From JAIVJZ01 sp035296385 (lineage in GTDB: Bacteria; Acidobacteriota; Blastocatellia; Pyrinomonadales; Pyrinomonadaceae), in assembly GCA_035296385.1 (NCBI GenBank), contig DATHBB010000034.1:1-12734 (forward strand): a stretch of 12,734 nt of DNA, written 5' to 3'. The number at the start of each line of letters is the position of its first letter. Within the stretch, counting starts at the first letter, position 1. The position numbers and the translations under genes are program-made. The notes under the pieces were generated by a model. The model was not told the DNA's origin, ran no database searches, and was given only the letters and a program-made list of their open reading frames with translations. Shown here one piece after another: positions 12,402-12,734 of this stretch.

Positions 12402-12734
12402 GAAAACCGATCCTGACGGCCCTGCTGTTGCTTTCGCTGGCCTTGTGCGTTCAGGCGCTTTGCGATCCACAGGACTTATTTGTGGCCTATGAATTTAACA
12501 CGGTGAATTGCCCGAATGACGTAATCATAAAGCGCGAAAGATGGTACGCTTATTTCGCGGGTTATAACTCAAGCACAGGTTACGGTATCAGAGAGGCTTA
12601 TCCTTTCGGGAACGGTTGGTGTCAGAGCAACGGTACTCAATGTTGGCCTGAGTTCTATGCCGCCACCATCACTCACGGCAAGGATTTGCAGGGCAGGCAA
12701 ACTTGGAAATGGAAAAAGGTTGTTCATAAAAAAA
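12398..12734 (+). CDS. Cassette protein B2: Cys-containing secreted protein, 3' end beyond window
   Basis: Starts at the ATG that overlaps the A2 stop codon (ATGA); AGGA inside A2 is its ribosome binding site. The 112 visible residues begin with a signal peptide (MRKPILTALLLLSLALCVQA) and mature ALCDP, matching ALCNP of B1. Visible mature cysteines are 22, 38, 75 and 82. The pair 75/82 followed by Trp-Pro aligns with the Cys-Ser-Ser-Ser-Cys-Tyr-Pro of B1. The motif THGKDLQGRQTWKWKK (92-107) is shared with B1. The C-terminal Cys-rich motif seen in B0 and B1 would lie beyond the window. The segment between signal peptide and HGKD is strongly diverged from B1. Family not recognised. Confidence 0.82.
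   Translation, partial: MRKPILTALLLLSLALCVQALCDPQDLFVAYEFNTVNCPNDVIIKRERWYAYFAGYNSSTGYGIREAYPFGNGWCQSNGTQCWPEFYAATITHGKDLQGRQTWKWKKVVHKK

Noticed and set aside
1..12734. tRNA, rRNA, CRISPR arrays, integrase or transposase genes
   Set aside because: None were seen on either strand; the only tandem or palindromic repeats are the short ones and MITE copies listed.

Overview
The window looks like a chromosomal segment of a diderm bacterium with high G+C over most of its length. The best guess is Acidobacteriota, class Blastocatellia. That placement rests on the mix of lipid A/LPS genes (lptD, lpxB), a zinc-ribbon Ser/Thr kinase fused to periplasmic WD40 repeats, and intergenic CACAGAG-type inverted repeats. 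It is an inference, because no rRNA or tRNA gene is present.

Layout. (1) Positions 1-5882 are on the minus strand: the first 70 codons of an unidentified exported protein, then lptD (LPS outer-membrane translocon), then a large membrane-spanning protein kinase. (2) Two copies of one MITE-like element, in opposite orientation and each with its own 8-bp flanking direct repeat, sit on either side of the kinase gene (3281-3437 and 5955-6100). (3) From 6117 the genes are on the plus strand: a secreted NTF2-like protein, a lipoprotein that resembles archaemetzincin but lacks HExxH, lpxB (lipid A disaccharide synthase), and a secreted beta-helix protein with an EF-hand-like loop that ends at a strong terminator. 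(4) From about 10260 to the end there is a tandem array of a two-gene cassette that I do not recognise. Gene A encodes a membrane-anchored protein with two conserved cysteines. Gene B encodes a secreted cysteine-rich protein. Visible are the tail of a B gene (B0), then A1-B1, then A2-B2, which runs off the window. This part looks lower in G+C by eye.

The cassette array is the best candidate for an undescribed system. A1 and A2 are diverged paralogues. B1 and B2 share a signal peptide, an Ala-Leu-Cys mature start and an HGKD...TWKW motif. B0 and B1 share a cysteine-rich C-terminal motif. In front of A1 and A2 lies the same promoter geometry (TTGACR, 17-nt spacer, TATAGA), with the -35 box overlapping the stop codon of the preceding B gene, followed by a leader hairpin whose stem shows a compensatory change. 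B1 has an in-frame TGA at its signal-peptide cleavage region, and B0 is a 3' remnant. This points to duplication and decay inside the array.

Regulation visible elsewhere: the kinase and NTF2-like genes are divergent, with a MITE between their promoters. lpxB, and possibly the archaemetzincin-like gene, have a -10 box so close to the start codon that a leaderless mRNA is likely. The beta-helix gene has a TTGACA promoter overlapping the lpxB stop codon.
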